DNA of 45,819 bases from Pseudomonas sp. Leaf48 (GTDB lineage Bacteria > Pseudomonadota > Gammaproteobacteria > Pseudomonadales > Pseudomonadaceae). This document shows, in pieces, positions 23,698-32,395 of this stretch. The DNA lies in NCBI RefSeq assembly GCF_001421885.1, contig NZ_LMLH01000029.1, forward strand, positions 156,755 to 202,573, given 5' to 3'. The notes beneath the pieces are model-generated. The model was not told the origin of the DNA. It was given only the letters and a program-made list of their open reading frames with translations, and did not search any database. Each line of letters begins with the position of its first letter. The first letter of the stretch is position 1. Position numbers and translations under genes: made by a program.

Positions 23698-24033
23698 ATG
23701 AGCTTTTTTATCTCTAATGCCATGGCTGACGCTGCTGCACCTGCGGCAGCCCCAATGGGCGGCGGCTTTGAGTGGATTTTCCTGGTCGGCTTCCTGGTCA
23801 TCTTCTACCTGATGATCTGGCGTCCACAGGCCAAGCGCGCCAAAGAGCAGAAGAACCTGCTGAGCAGCCTGCAGAAAGGCGACGAAGTTGTGACCACCGG
23901 CGGCATCGCCGGCAAGATCACTAAAGTGGCCGACGATTTCGTCGTTCTGGAAGTTTCCGACACCGTCGAAATGAAATTCCAGAAAGGCGCCATCGCCGCC
24001 ACGCTGCCAAAAGGCACGCTCAAAGCGATCTAA
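23698..24033 (+). CDS. yajC: preprotein translocase accessory subunit YajC
   Basis: 111-residue single-span inner-membrane protein of the SecDF-YajC complex. The membrane helix is at about residues 26-43 (IFLVGFLVIFYLMIW), followed by a cytosolic domain with 'KGDEVVTTGGIAGKI'. It lies between tgt and secD, the canonical order. Confidence 0.96.
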   Translation: MSFFISNAMADAAAPAAAPMGGGFEWIFLVGFLVIFYLMIWRPQAKRAKEQKNLLSSLQKGDEVVTTGGIAGKITKVADDFVVLEVSDTVEMKFQKGAIAATLPKGTLKAI

Positions 24034-24057
24034 GTTTCAACTTCATATTCAATCGAC

Positions 24058-24076
24058 GGGGCGCGCAAGGCGCCCC
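24058..24076 (+). promoter_or_regulatory. intercistronic hairpin between yajC and secD
   Basis: GGGGCGC-gcaag-GCGCCCC is a 7-bp perfect stem with no T-run after it, so it is more likely an mRNA-stability or processing hairpin than a terminator. Confidence 0.5.
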
Positions 24077-24097
24077 GCGTCATAAACGGGCGGCGTG

Positions 24098-25966
24098 ATG
24101 CTGAACAAATATCCTCTGTGGAAATACATTCTGATCCTGGCGGTGCTGGCGGTCGGTCTGATTTATTCCGCTCCCAATCTTTATCCTGATGACCCGGCCA
24201 TTCAGGTCAGCGGTGCAAGCACTGCGCTGCAGGTCAATCAGGCTGATCTGGACCGTGTGAGCGCTGCGCTCAAGGAATCCGGGATCAACGTCAAGGCTGC
24301 CACGCTGACTGCCGGCGGCAAGGGCGGGCTGATTCGCCTGACCAAGGCTGAAGACCAACTGCCGGCCAAGGACGTCGTGCGCAAGGCGTTGGGTGATGAC
24401 TACGTCGTTGCACTGAACCTGGCACAAACCACCCCGCAATGGCTGCGTAACCTCGGGGCTCACCCGATGAAGCTCGGTCTGGACTTGTCTGGTGGTGTGC
24501 ACTTCCTGCTGGAAGTGGACATGGACAAAGCCCTCGACGCACGCCTGAAAGTCTACGAAGGCGATGTGAAGAGCCTGTTGCGTAAAGAGAAACTGCGCTA
24601 TCGCAGCCTGCCGCAACTCGACGGTGCCATTCAGCTGGGCTTCTCTGATGAAGCAACCCGCGAACAGGCCCGTACGATCATCCGCAAGAACTTCAACGAT
24701 TTCGACATTGTTCCGGCCGACCTCAATGGTCAACCGGTGCTGCGTCTGGCGATGACCCCGGCCAAGCTGGCGGAAATCCGTGAATACTCCATCAAGCAGA
24801 ACTTGACCACGGTACGTAACCGCGTCAACGAGCTGGGTGTTGCCGAGCCGATCGTTCAGCGTCAGGGCGCCAACCGCATCGTGGTTGAGCTGCCGGGCGT
24901 GCAGGACACCGCAGAAGCCAAGCGTATCCTCGGCAAGACGGCCAACCTGGAGTTCCGTCTGGCTGCTGAGCCTGGCGCTTCGAAGGCGACTTCCGAATCT
25001 TTCGAATTCCGTGAGGGCGGCCGTCCGGCAGCGCTGATCGAGCGTGGCCTGATCATCACCGGTGACCAGGTAACTGACGCCAAGGCTGGCTTCGGCGAGC
25101 AAGGCACGCCGGAAGTGAACATCCGTCTGGATGGTCACGGCGGCGAGCTGATGAACCGTGCGACCCGTTCCAACGTCGGTCGCAGCATGGCGGTGATCTT
25201 CATCGAGCAGCGTCCGGTCACCACTTACACCAAGCAAGTGGTCAACGGCGTCGAGAAAGACGTGCCGGTGCAGACGTTCAAGGAAGAGAAAAAGATCATC
25301 AGCCTGGCGACCATTCAGTCGCCGCTGGGTGCTCAGTTCCGCATCACTGGCCTGAACGGTCAGGGCGAATCGTCCGAACTGGCGCTGCTGCTGCGTGCCG
25401 GTGGTCTGGCTGCACCGATGTACTTCGCTGAAGAGCGCACCATTGGTCCAAGCCTGGGTGCCGACAACATCACCAAGGGTATCGATGCATCGCTGTGGGG
25501 CATGCTGTTCGTCTCGCTGTTCATCATCGCCATCTACCGCTTCTTCGGCATCATCGCCACTGTCGCACTGGCAGTGAACATGGTGCTGCTGCTGGCCCTG
25601 ATGTCGCTGCTGGGTGCAACGCTGACCCTGCCGGGTATCGCCGGTATCGTATTGACCATGGGTATGGCGGTCGACGCCAACGTACTGATCTTCTCGCGTA
25701 TCCGTGAAGAGATTGCGGCGGGCATGACCGTGCAACGGGCAATCAACGAAGGCTTCGGCCGGGCATTCACCGCGATTCTCGACGCCAACCTGACAACCTT
25801 GTTGGTCGGCGGGATTCTCTTTGCAATGGGCACCGGCCCCGTCAAAGGCTTCGCAGTGACCATGTCCCTCGGGATCTTTACCTCGATGTTCACGGCCATC
25901 ATGGTGACCCGCGCGATGGTCAACCTGATCTTCGGCGGTCGTGACTTCAAGAAGTTGTGGATTTAA
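24098..25966 (+). CDS. secD: protein translocase subunit SecD
   Basis: 622 residues. SecD uses the proton gradient with SecF to pull secreted proteins across the inner membrane. There is an N-terminal membrane helix (MLNKYPLWKYILILAVLAVG), the large periplasmic domain with 'MKLGLDLSGGVHFLLEVD', and five C-terminal membrane helices including 'GIVLTMGMAVDANVLIFSRI'. The ATG at 24098 is preferred to the adjacent GTG at 24095. Confidence 0.97.
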   Translation: MLNKYPLWKYILILAVLAVGLIYSAPNLYPDDPAIQVSGASTALQVNQADLDRVSAALKESGINVKAATLTAGGKGGLIRLTKAEDQLPAKDVVRKALGDDYVVALNLAQTTPQWLRNLGAHPMKLGLDLSGGVHFLLEVDMDKALDARLKVYEGDVKSLLRKEKLRYRSLPQLDGAIQLGFSDEATREQARTIIRKNFNDFDIVPADLNGQPVLRLAMTPAKLAEIREYSIKQNLTTVRNRVNELGVAEPIVQRQGANRIVVELPGVQDTAEAKRILGKTANLEFRLAAEPGASKATSESFEFREGGRPAALIERGLIITGDQVTDAKAGFGEQGTPEVNIRLDGHGGELMNRATRSNVGRSMAVIFIEQRPVTTYTKQVVNGVEKDVPVQTFKEEKKIISLATIQSPLGAQFRITGLNGQGESSELALLLRAGGLAAPMYFAEERTIGPSLGADNITKGIDASLWGMLFVSLFIIAIYRFFGIIATVALAVNMVLLLALMSLLGATLTLPGIAGIVLTMGMAVDANVLIFSRIREEIAAGMTVQRAINEGFGRAFTAILDANLTTLLVGGILFAMGTGPVKGFAVTMSLGIFTSMFTAIMVTRAMVNLIFGGRDFKKLWI

Positions 25967-25975
25967 GGGGCTGCC

Positions 25976-26890
25976 ATGTTACGTACAATCAACTTCATGG
26001 GCGTTCGCAACTTTGCGTTCGGCGTCACATTGTTCCTTACCGTGCTGGCCTTGTTCAGCGTCGCCACCAAGGGCATGAACTGGGGCCTGGACTTCACCGG
26101 CGGTACGCTCATCGAGCTGACCTACGAGCGTCCGGCCGACGTCTCCAAGGTGCGTGAGCAGCTGGTGAGCGCCGGTTATAACGATGCCATCGTGCAAAGC
26201 TTCGGTGCGACTACCGATTTGCTGGTGCGCATGCCGGGTGAAGATCCGCAGTTGGGCCACCAAGTAGCCGAAGCGCTGTTGAAAGTCGGCGGCGAAAACC
26301 CGGCGACGGTCAAGCGCGTCGAGTTCGTCGGCCCGCAAGTGGGTGAAGAGCTGCGCGACCAGGGCGGCCTCGGCATGCTGATGGCACTGGGCGGCATCCT
26401 GATCTACCTGGCTTTCCGCTTTCAGTGGAAGTTTGCGGTTGGCGCGATCGTGTCCCTGATTCACGACGTGATCGTGACCATCGGTATCCTCTCGTTCTTC
26501 CAGATAACCTTCGACCTGACGGTGCTGGCGGCGGTACTGGCGATCATCGGTTACTCGCTCAACGACACCATCGTGGTATTCGACCGGGTTCGTGAGAACT
26601 TCCGGGTGCTGCGCAAGGCCAGCCTGATCGAGAACATCAACATCTCGACCACGCAAACCCTGCTGCGCACCATGGCGACTTCGATCTCCACCTTGCTGGC
26701 GATCGCGGCACTGTTGTTCTTCGGCGGCGACAACCTGTTCGGCTTCTCCATCGCCCTGTTCATCGGTGTGTTGGCGGGTACCTACTCGTCGATCTACATC
26801 GCCAACGTGGTGCTGATCTGGCTGAACCTGAGCACTGAAGATCTGATTCCTCCGGTGAATACCGATAAGGAAGTTGACGACCGTCCTTGA
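25976..26890 (+). CDS. secF: protein translocase subunit SecF
   Basis: 304 residues with six membrane segments and one periplasmic domain. Motifs 'GMNWGLDFTGGTLIEL', 'SLIHDVIVTIGI' and 'GYSLNDTIVVFDRVREN' are diagnostic. It starts 9 bp after secD and is followed by a strong terminator, so tgt/yajC/secD/secF form the end of one unit. Confidence 0.97.
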   Translation: MLRTINFMGVRNFAFGVTLFLTVLALFSVATKGMNWGLDFTGGTLIELTYERPADVSKVREQLVSAGYNDAIVQSFGATTDLLVRMPGEDPQLGHQVAEALLKVGGENPATVKRVEFVGPQVGEELRDQGGLGMLMALGGILIYLAFRFQWKFAVGAIVSLIHDVIVTIGILSFFQITFDLTVLAAVLAIIGYSLNDTIVVFDRVRENFRVLRKASLIENINISTTQTLLRTMATSISTLLAIAALLFFGGDNLFGFSIALFIGVLAGTYSSIYIANVVLIWLNLSTEDLIPPVNTDKEVDDRP

Positions 26891-26917
26891 AGGAAAATTC
26901 TCCTGGCGGTGTAGTCC

Positions 26918-26950
26918 AAAAAGGCGCGAGTTGAACTCGCGCCTTTTTTT
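26918..26950 (+). terminator. intrinsic terminator after secF
   Basis: Stem GGCGCGAG/CTCGCGCC (26923-26943) with a ttgaa loop, A-run before and seven T after. It is nearly symmetric and could work in both directions. Confidence 0.92.
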
Positions 26951-27009
26951 GTGCTCCAAGGCTGGGAGAAGCGCGGACATGTTCCGCATGTGATGGTCAG
27001 GAGGTTCAT

Positions 27010-27561
27010 GTGAACAAATCGATGCTGGTTGGTGCGGTTCTGGGTGCTGTCGGTGTGACTGCCGGGGGTGCTGTGGCCACCTACAGCTTGGTTAAAAGTG
27101 GCCCTGAATACGCGCAAGTGCTGGCTGTAGAGCCGGTCAAGACGCAAATCAAGACTCCACGTGAAGTGTGCAAGGACGTAACCGTCACCCGGCAGGCGCC
27201 GGTCAAAGATCAACATCAGATTGCCGGTACGGTGGTAGGTGCCCTGGCCGGTGGTCTGCTGGGTAACCAGGTCGGCGGTGGTAGCGGCAAGAAGATCGCC
27301 ACGGTCGCCGGTGCTGTCGGCGGTGGTTATGCCGGTAACAAGGTTCAGGAAGGCATGCAGGAGCGTGACACCTACACCACGACCCAGACCCGTTGTAATA
27401 CGGTGAACGACATCAGTGACAAGGTTGTAGGTTACGACGTGCGTTATTCGCTCGATGGCAAGGAAGGCAAGGTGCGTATGGATCGCGACCCGGGCAACCA
27501 GATTCCGGTGGACAAGGAAGGTCAGCTGATTCTGACGCAGAACGACCGGGTCACTAATTAA
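27010..27561 (+). CDS. glycine-zipper 2TM envelope protein
   Basis: 183 residues with one N-terminal membrane segment or signal anchor (MNKSMLVGAVLGAVGVTAGGAVATYSL) and a glycine-zipper region (about 70-110: AGTVVGALAGGLLGNQVGGG, VAGAVGGGYAGNKV) of the SlyB/Rickettsia 17-kDa antigen-like type. Probably an envelope-stress or structural protein. The start is GTG at 27010 with AGGAGG 5 nt upstream. An ATG overlaps it two bases earlier but is followed at once by TGA, so GTG must be used. Confidence 0.85.
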   Translation: MNKSMLVGAVLGAVGVTAGGAVATYSLVKSGPEYAQVLAVEPVKTQIKTPREVCKDVTVTRQAPVKDQHQIAGTVVGALAGGLLGNQVGGGSGKKIATVAGAVGGGYAGNKVQEGMQERDTYTTTQTRCNTVNDISDKVVGYDVRYSLDGKEGKVRMDRDPGNQIPVDKEGQLILTQNDRVTN

Positions 27562-27570
27562 CACCGCTTA

Positions 27571-27599
27571 AAAAGAAGCACCCTGCGGGGTGCTTTTTT
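27571..27599 (+). terminator. terminator after the glycine-zipper gene
   Basis: Stem AGCACC/GGTGCT around CTGCGG (27577-27594), preceded by A-rich sequence and followed by a T-run. It is an exact inverted copy of the core at 27768-27785. Confidence 0.9.
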
Positions 27600-27631
27600 G
27601 TGCCCGCAATTTATGGACCCCCCCAATCCCC

Positions 27632-27725
27632 TTGTAGGAGCGGGCTTGCTCGCGAATACGGTCCGTCATTCAAAATCCATGTTGGCTGACCCGCCGCCTT
27701 CGCGAGCAAGCCCGCTCCCACATTG
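27632..27725. repeat. REPIN between two terminators
   Basis: ttgtaggagcgggcttgctcgcgaa at the left and ttcgcgagcaagcccgctcccaca at the right form a pair of inverted REPs around about 45 bp. It is the same family as 30332-30399. Confidence 0.8.
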
Positions 27726-27760
27726 GTTTTGTGGTGTGTCAGGGATTGAATCGCAGGCAT

Positions 27761-27789
27761 AAAAAAAGCACCCCGCAGGGTGCTTTTTT
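27761..27789 (-). terminator. terminator after suhB
   Basis: AAAAAAAGCACCCCGCAGGGTGCTTTTTT: stem GCACCC/GGGTGC with A and T runs on both sides. It serves the minus-strand suhB and is capable of acting in both directions. Confidence 0.9.
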
Positions 27790-27803
27790 CTGTCGCTGGA
27801 AGC

Positions 27804-28622
27804 TTAGCGCTTCAGCGAGGCCGGCAGGTGCGGCTGGATGGCCGTCAGGACTGCCTTGAAGCATTTGGTGTTGCCGGCAACGATGTGGCCTTTCTCAAGG
27901 AAATCGTGACCGCCGGTGAAGTCGCTCACCAGGCCGCCAGCTTCCTGGATCAGCAGGGCGCCTGCAGCCATGTCCCATTCGGACAGACCCGACTCCCAGA
28001 ACGCGTCGAAACGACCGGCAGCCACGTAGGCCAGGTCCAGGCTGGCGGAACCGGCGCGGCGGATGCCGGCAGTCTGGCCAACCAAGGCGCGGAACATGCC
28101 CAGGTAGTTGTCGAGGTTATCCATCTGGTCGTCACGGAATGGGAAGCCGGTACCCAGCAGGGCGCCGTCCAGGCTGGTGCGGCCGCTGACGCGCAGGCGA
28201 CGACCGTTCAGTTGGGCGCCGCGACCACGGCTGGCGGTGAATTCTTCCTGGCGAACCGGGTCCAGAACAACAGCGTGTTCCAGGCGACCGCGGTATTTGC
28301 AGGCGATGCTGACGGCAAAGTGAGGAATACCGCGCAGGAAGTTGGTGGTGCCGTCCAGTGGGTCGATGATCCACAGGTACTCTTCGCCTTCGATGCCGGT
28401 GCCAGCGTGCAGGCCGGTCTCTTCACCGCGAATCGAGTGATTCGGATAGGCCTTGCGCAGGGCGTCGATGATTTTCTGTTCGGCGGCGCGATCCACCTCG
28501 GATACGTAATCCTTGGCGTCTTTTTCGTCGACCTTGATGGTATCCAGGCGCTCGATGGAGCGGAAGATCAATTCACTGGCGCTGCGGGCGGCGCGCAGCG
28601 CGATATTCAGCATGGGCTGCAT
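27804..28622 (-). CDS. suhB: inositol-1-monophosphatase
   Basis: 272 residues. Mg2+-dependent phosphatase that hydrolyses inositol-1-phosphate; in enteric bacteria SuhB also assists rRNA antitermination. Signature motifs are visible: 'GEETG' metal ligand, WIIDPLDGTTNFLRG, and WDMAAGALLIQEAGG near the C-terminus. Transcribed divergently from trmJ with about 146 bp between start codons. Confidence 0.95.
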   Translation of the reverse strand: MQPMLNIALRAARSASELIFRSIERLDTIKVDEKDAKDYVSEVDRAAEQKIIDALRKAYPNHSIRGEETGLHAGTGIEGEEYLWIIDPLDGTTNFLRGIPHFAVSIACKYRGRLEHAVVLDPVRQEEFTASRGRGAQLNGRRLRVSGRTSLDGALLGTGFPFRDDQMDNLDNYLGMFRALVGQTAGIRRAGSASLDLAYVAAGRFDAFWESGLSEWDMAAGALLIQEAGGLVSDFTGGHDFLEKGHIVAGNTKCFKAVLTAIQPHLPASLKR

Positions 28623-28768
28623 GGATGTGTCACCTAAGGTTGTTAAAGAAAGCCGGGCATTCTATCAGAAAGTTTCTACAGGAGAAGGACGACGTTCGCT
28701 TTCATGGCTTAACGGTAGCTCTCGCTGTAAGATTCTGCTCCCGATTATTGTGTTCGAGAGCGCCTCCC

Positions 28769-29539
28769 TTGCTGCAAAACATTCGTGTCGTGCTGGTCAA
28801 TACCAGCCATCCGGGCAATATCGGCGGGGCTGCGCGTGCCATGAAGAACATGGGCCTGTCGCGGCTGGTGCTGGTCGAGCCCCGGCAATTTCCGCATCAC
28901 GAGGCCGATGCCCGCGCCTCCGGTGCCGGGGATATCCTTGAAAACGCGCAAGTCGTCGCCACCCTGGAAGATGCCCTGGTGGGCTGCAATCTGGTGCTCG
29001 GCACCAGTGCGCGTGATCGTCGCATTCCCTGGCCGCTGCTTGATCCGCGCGAATGCGGGACGAAAGTGGTCGAAGAAGCCGCGGCGGGTGCGCAGATCGC
29101 GCTGGTGTTCGGTCGTGAAGATTCCGGCCTGACCAACGAAGAGCTGCAGCGATGTCATTATCACGTGCACATTCCATCAGACCCTGAGTTCAGTTCGCTG
29201 AATCTCGGGGCAGCGGTGCAGGTGTTGGGTTATGAAGTGCGTATGTCCTGGCTGGCCGCGCAAGGTCAGCCGACCAAGGTCGAGAAGGAAGAAGTGGCCT
29301 CCGTGAAAAGCGCCGAGCTGGCGACCATGGACGAGTTGGAGCGATTCTATGAGCACCTGGAGCAGACCCTGGTGGCCATCGAGTTCCTCGATCCGGAAAA
29401 ACCACGGCACTTGATGGCGCGCCTGCGCCGGTTGTACGGACGCAGCTCGGTCAGCCGGGCGGAAATGAATATATTGCGTGGCATCCTCACGGAAACCCAA
29501 AAAGCGGCCCGTGGTGAGCTTCTAAAGCGGAAGGATTAA
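28769..29539 (+). CDS. trmJ: tRNA (cytidine/uridine-2'-O-)-methyltransferase TrmJ
   Basis: 256-residue SPOUT methyltransferase that modifies the ribose at tRNA position 32. Motifs are 'VVLVNTSHPGNIGGAARAMK', 'GTSARDR', 'ALVFGREDSGLTNEEL' and 'SSLNLGAAVQVL'. No ATG fits the conserved N-terminus: TTG at 28769 gives MLQNIRVVLVNTSHPGN, aligned with relatives, so TTG is taken as the start. A GTG much further upstream (28625) would add 48 unlikely residues. The stop overlaps the cysE start by one base. Confidence 0.93.
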   Translation: MLQNIRVVLVNTSHPGNIGGAARAMKNMGLSRLVLVEPRQFPHHEADARASGAGDILENAQVVATLEDALVGCNLVLGTSARDRRIPWPLLDPRECGTKVVEEAAAGAQIALVFGREDSGLTNEELQRCHYHVHIPSDPEFSSLNLGAAVQVLGYEVRMSWLAAQGQPTKVEKEEVASVKSAELATMDELERFYEHLEQTLVAIEFLDPEKPRHLMARLRRLYGRSSVSRAEMNILRGILTETQKAARGELLKRKD

Positions 29540-30318
29540 TGATGTTCGAGCGTTTGCGTGAAGATATCCAAAGCGTATTCCACCGAGACCCGGCGGCGCG
29601 TAACGCTTTTGAAGTCCTGACTTGCTACCCCGGCATGCATGCCATCTGGATCCACCGTTTGTCGGCAATGCTGTGGCGCGCGGACCTGAAATGGCTGGCG
29701 CGGCTGGTGTCGAATTTCGGTCGCTGGTTGACCGGGATCGAGATCCATCCGGGGGCGAAGGTCGGTCGGCGTTTCTTCATTGACCACGGCATGGGTATCG
29801 TCATTGGCGAAACGGCCGAGATCGGTGACGACGTGACCATTTATCAGGGCGTGACCCTGGGCGGCACCAGCTGGAACAAGGGCAAGCGTCACCCAACCCT
29901 GGGTGACGGGGTGGTGGTCGGTGCTGGCGCCAAGGTGCTTGGTCCGTTCACTGTCGGTGCGGGTGCCAAGGTCGGCTCAAACGCCGTGGTGACCAAGGAG
30001 GTGCCGCCGGGCGCCACAGTGGTGGGGATTCCTGGGCGGATCATCGTCAAGCCTGACGAAGAGCTGGACGCCAAGCGCAAGGCCATGGCCGAGAAGATTG
30101 GTTTTGATGCCTACGGCGTGACTGAAGACATGCCGGACCCGGTGGCTCGCGCCATTAACCAGCTGCTCGATCATCTGCAGGCGGTCGATGGGCGTCTGGA
30201 GGGGATGTGCGGGGCGTTGAAGGATCTGGGCAGTAATTACTGTGCGAAAGATCTGCCTGAGCTGCGCGAAGAAGACTTCGCCTGTGTGAAGGACAAGGAT
30301 CAGAGTCAGGCCAGCTAG
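29539..30318 (+). CDS. cysE: serine O-acetyltransferase
   Basis: 259 residues. CysE acetylates serine with acetyl-CoA, the first step of cysteine synthesis. It has an N-terminal helical domain and a left-handed beta-helix of hexapeptide repeats: 'GIEIHPGAKVGRRFFIDHG', 'GIVIGETAEIGDDVTIYQGV', 'GAGAKVLGPFTVGAGAKVGSN'. Placement ahead of the isc genes fits, since IscS uses cysteine as sulfur donor. The start is ATGATG; the second ATG (29542) is also possible. Confidence 0.96.
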   Translation: MMFERLREDIQSVFHRDPAARNAFEVLTCYPGMHAIWIHRLSAMLWRADLKWLARLVSNFGRWLTGIEIHPGAKVGRRFFIDHGMGIVIGETAEIGDDVTIYQGVTLGGTSWNKGKRHPTLGDGVVVGAGAKVLGPFTVGAGAKVGSNAVVTKEVPPGATVVGIPGRIIVKPDEELDAKRKAMAEKIGFDAYGVTEDMPDPVARAINQLLDHLQAVDGRLEGMCGALKDLGSNYCAKDLPELREEDFACVKDKDQSQAS

Positions 30319-30331
30319 ACCGAGTCGACCC

Positions 30332-30399
30332 CTTCGCGAGCAAGCCCGCTCCCACATTTGAAATGCATTCCAATGTGGGAGCGGGCTTGCTCGCGAAGA
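30332..30399. repeat. compact REPIN between cysE and iscR
   Basis: cttcgcgagcaagcccgctcccacat and atgtgggagcgggcttgctcgcgaag form a nearly perfect 26-bp inverted repeat with a short centre. It may also end cysE transcription. Confidence 0.82.
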
Positions 30400-30467
30400 A
30401 CGATAACGCGCAATTGCTGGCTGTAACCGTCCAGCCTTTGCTATGATGCGCGCGCTCTTTTACGGGT

Positions 30468-30517
30468 AAACCTGACTAAAGTACTAGGTCTTATAGTTGA
30501 CTTAAATACTCGGGAAT
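30468..30517 (+). promoter_or_regulatory. two IscR type 1 operators in the iscR promoter
   Basis: 30468-30492 (aaacctgactaaagtactaggtctt) and 30493-30517 (ATAGTTGACTTAAATACTCG GGAAT) are two adjacent 25-bp sites that fit the type 1 IscR box ATASYYGACTRwwwYAGTCRRSTAT. Binding of [2Fe-2S]-IscR here represses the operon, giving feedback on Fe-S cluster supply. Confidence 0.8.
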
Positions 30518-30556
30518 TGCATACTCGTTTCATTCTGAACTCCGTGGTAATTGTCC

Positions 30557-31048
30557 ATGCGACTGACTACAAAAGGCCGATACGCCGTGACCGCCATGCT
30601 AGACCTGGCGTTGCACGCGCAGCACGGGCCCGTGTCCCTGGCCGATATCTCCGAGCGCCAAGGCATCTCCCTGTCCTACCTCGAACAGCTTTTCGCCAAG
30701 TTGCGCCGCAGCAACCTGGTGTCCAGTGTCCGTGGTCCAGGCGGCGGTTACCAGTTGTCCCGCGACATGCAGGGCATCCAGGTCGCCCAGGTGATCGATG
30801 CAGTGAACGAATCGGTCGATGCCACCAAATGCCAGGGCCAGGGCGATTGCCATTCCGGCGACACCTGTCTGACCCACCACTTGTGGTGCGATCTGAGCCT
30901 GCAGATTCACGAATTTCTCAGCGGTATCAGCTTGGCTGACCTTGTCACTCGCCGTGAGGTACAAGAGGTAGCCCAGCGTCAGGATCAGCGCCGTTGCAAC
31001 AGCAAGGCGCCACGCCTGGACAAGATTGAAGCGTCCGCCGTCGAATGA
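30557..31048 (+). CDS. iscR: Fe-S cluster-responsive regulator IscR
   Basis: 163-residue Rrf2-family repressor. It has an N-terminal winged helix (MRLTTKGRYAVTAMLDLA... SLSYLEQLFAKLRR) and the cluster-binding cysteines in CQGQGDCHSGDTC (spacing x5, x5), with the histidine in LTHHLW. It represses its own operon when loaded with [2Fe-2S]. The ATG at 30557 is preferred to the in-frame TTG at 30551. Confidence 0.97.
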   Translation: MRLTTKGRYAVTAMLDLALHAQHGPVSLADISERQGISLSYLEQLFAKLRRSNLVSSVRGPGGGYQLSRDMQGIQVAQVIDAVNESVDATKCQGQGDCHSGDTCLTHHLWCDLSLQIHEFLSGISLADLVTRREVQEVAQRQDQRRCNSKAPRLDKIEASAVE

Positions 31049-31098
31049 CAGCCAAAGAGCTAGCGGCACGCCAGCCAGCCTGATTTAGGAGATAGTCC

Positions 31099-32313
31099 AT
31101 GAAATTGCCGATTTACCTTGATTACTCTGCGACCACCCCGGTTGATCCGCGTGTAGCGCAAAAAATGAGTGAATGCCTGCTGGTCGACGGAAACTTCGGT
31201 AACCCGGCGTCCCGTTCCCACGTGTTCGGCTGGAAAGCCGAAGAGTCCGTTGAAAACGCTCGTCGTCAGGTCGCCGACCTGGTCAACGCCGACCCACGTG
31301 AAATCGTCTGGACCTCCGGTGCCACCGAGTCCGACAACCTGGCAATCAAGGGTGCGGCACATTTCTACGCCACCAAAGGCAAGCACCTGATCACCACCAA
31401 GATCGAGCACAAGGCTGTCCTGGACACCATGCGCCAACTGGAGCGTGAAGGCTTCGAAGTCACCTACATCGAGCCACGCACCGACGGTCTGGTCACCCCG
31501 GAGATGATCGAAGCCGAACTGCGCGACGACACCATCCTGGTTTCGGTCATGCACGTGAACAACGAAATCGGCACCGTCAACGACATCGCTGCGATCGGTG
31601 AACTGCTGCGTTCCAAGGGCATCCTGTTCCACGTCGACGCTGCTCAGTCCACCGGCAAGGTCGAAATCGACCTGTCGAAGCTGAAAGTCGACATGATGTC
31701 GTTCTCCGCCCACAAGACCTACGGTCCTAAAGGCATCGGCGCCCTGTACGTAAGCCGCAAGCCGCGCGTACGTATCGAAGCGACCATGCACGGCGGCGGT
31801 CACGAGCGCGGCATGCGTTCCGGCACCCTGGCGACCCACCAGATCGTCGGCATGGGCGAAGCCTTCCGTGTAGCCAAGGAAGACATGGCTGCCGAGAACT
31901 TGCGCATCAAGGCCCTGAGCGACCGTTTCTACAAGCAGGTCGAGCATCTGGAAGAGCTGTACGTCAACGGCAGCCTGACCGCCCGCGTTCCGCACAACCT
32001 GAACCTGAGCTTCAACTACGTTGAAGGCGAGTCGCTGATCATGGCCCTCAAGGACCTGGCAGTTTCTTCCGGTTCGGCTTGCACCTCGGCATCGCTCGAG
32101 CCTTCGTACGTACTGCGCGCCCTGGGCCGCAACGACGAACTGGCACACAGCTCGATCCGCTTCACCTTCGGCCGTTTCACCACCGAAGAAGAAATCGATT
32201 ACGCCGCGCAGAAAGTCTGCGAGGCCGTTACCAAGCTGCGCGCTCTGTCGCCGCTGTGGGACATGTACAAAGACGGCGTCGATATCTCGAAGATCGAGTG
32301 GGCGGCACACTAA
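31099..32313 (+). CDS. iscS: cysteine desulfurase
   Basis: 404 residues, same length as the E. coli enzyme. PLP-dependent release of sulfur from cysteine for Fe-S assembly and tRNA thiolation. The PLP lysine lies in SFSAHKTYGPKG and the persulfide cysteine in SSGSACTSAS. The gene is preceded by GGAGA and follows iscR in the isc operon. Confidence 0.98.
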   Translation: MKLPIYLDYSATTPVDPRVAQKMSECLLVDGNFGNPASRSHVFGWKAEESVENARRQVADLVNADPREIVWTSGATESDNLAIKGAAHFYATKGKHLITTKIEHKAVLDTMRQLEREGFEVTYIEPRTDGLVTPEMIEAELRDDTILVSVMHVNNEIGTVNDIAAIGELLRSKGILFHVDAAQSTGKVEIDLSKLKVDMMSFSAHKTYGPKGIGALYVSRKPRVRIEATMHGGGHERGMRSGTLATHQIVGMGEAFRVAKEDMAAENLRIKALSDRFYKQVEHLEELYVNGSLTARVPHNLNLSFNYVEGESLIMALKDLAVSSGSACTSASLEPSYVLRALGRNDELAHSSIRFTFGRFTTEEEIDYAAQKVCEAVTKLRALSPLWDMYKDGVDISKIEWAAH

Positions 32314-32373
32314 ATATAGAAGCCGCCAGATACAGCTCCTGTAGCGACGCGGCGACTGACGCAAGCGTAGTTA

Positions 32374-32395
32374 CAGGGCCTCAAGAGCGGCCCTG
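32374..32395 (+). promoter_or_regulatory. hairpin between iscS and iscU
   Basis: CAGGGCC-tcaagagc-GGCCCTG, a 7-bp perfect stem in the 101-bp gap, with no T-run. It is probably an mRNA processing or stability element that lets iscRS and the assembly genes be expressed at different levels. Confidence 0.5.
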
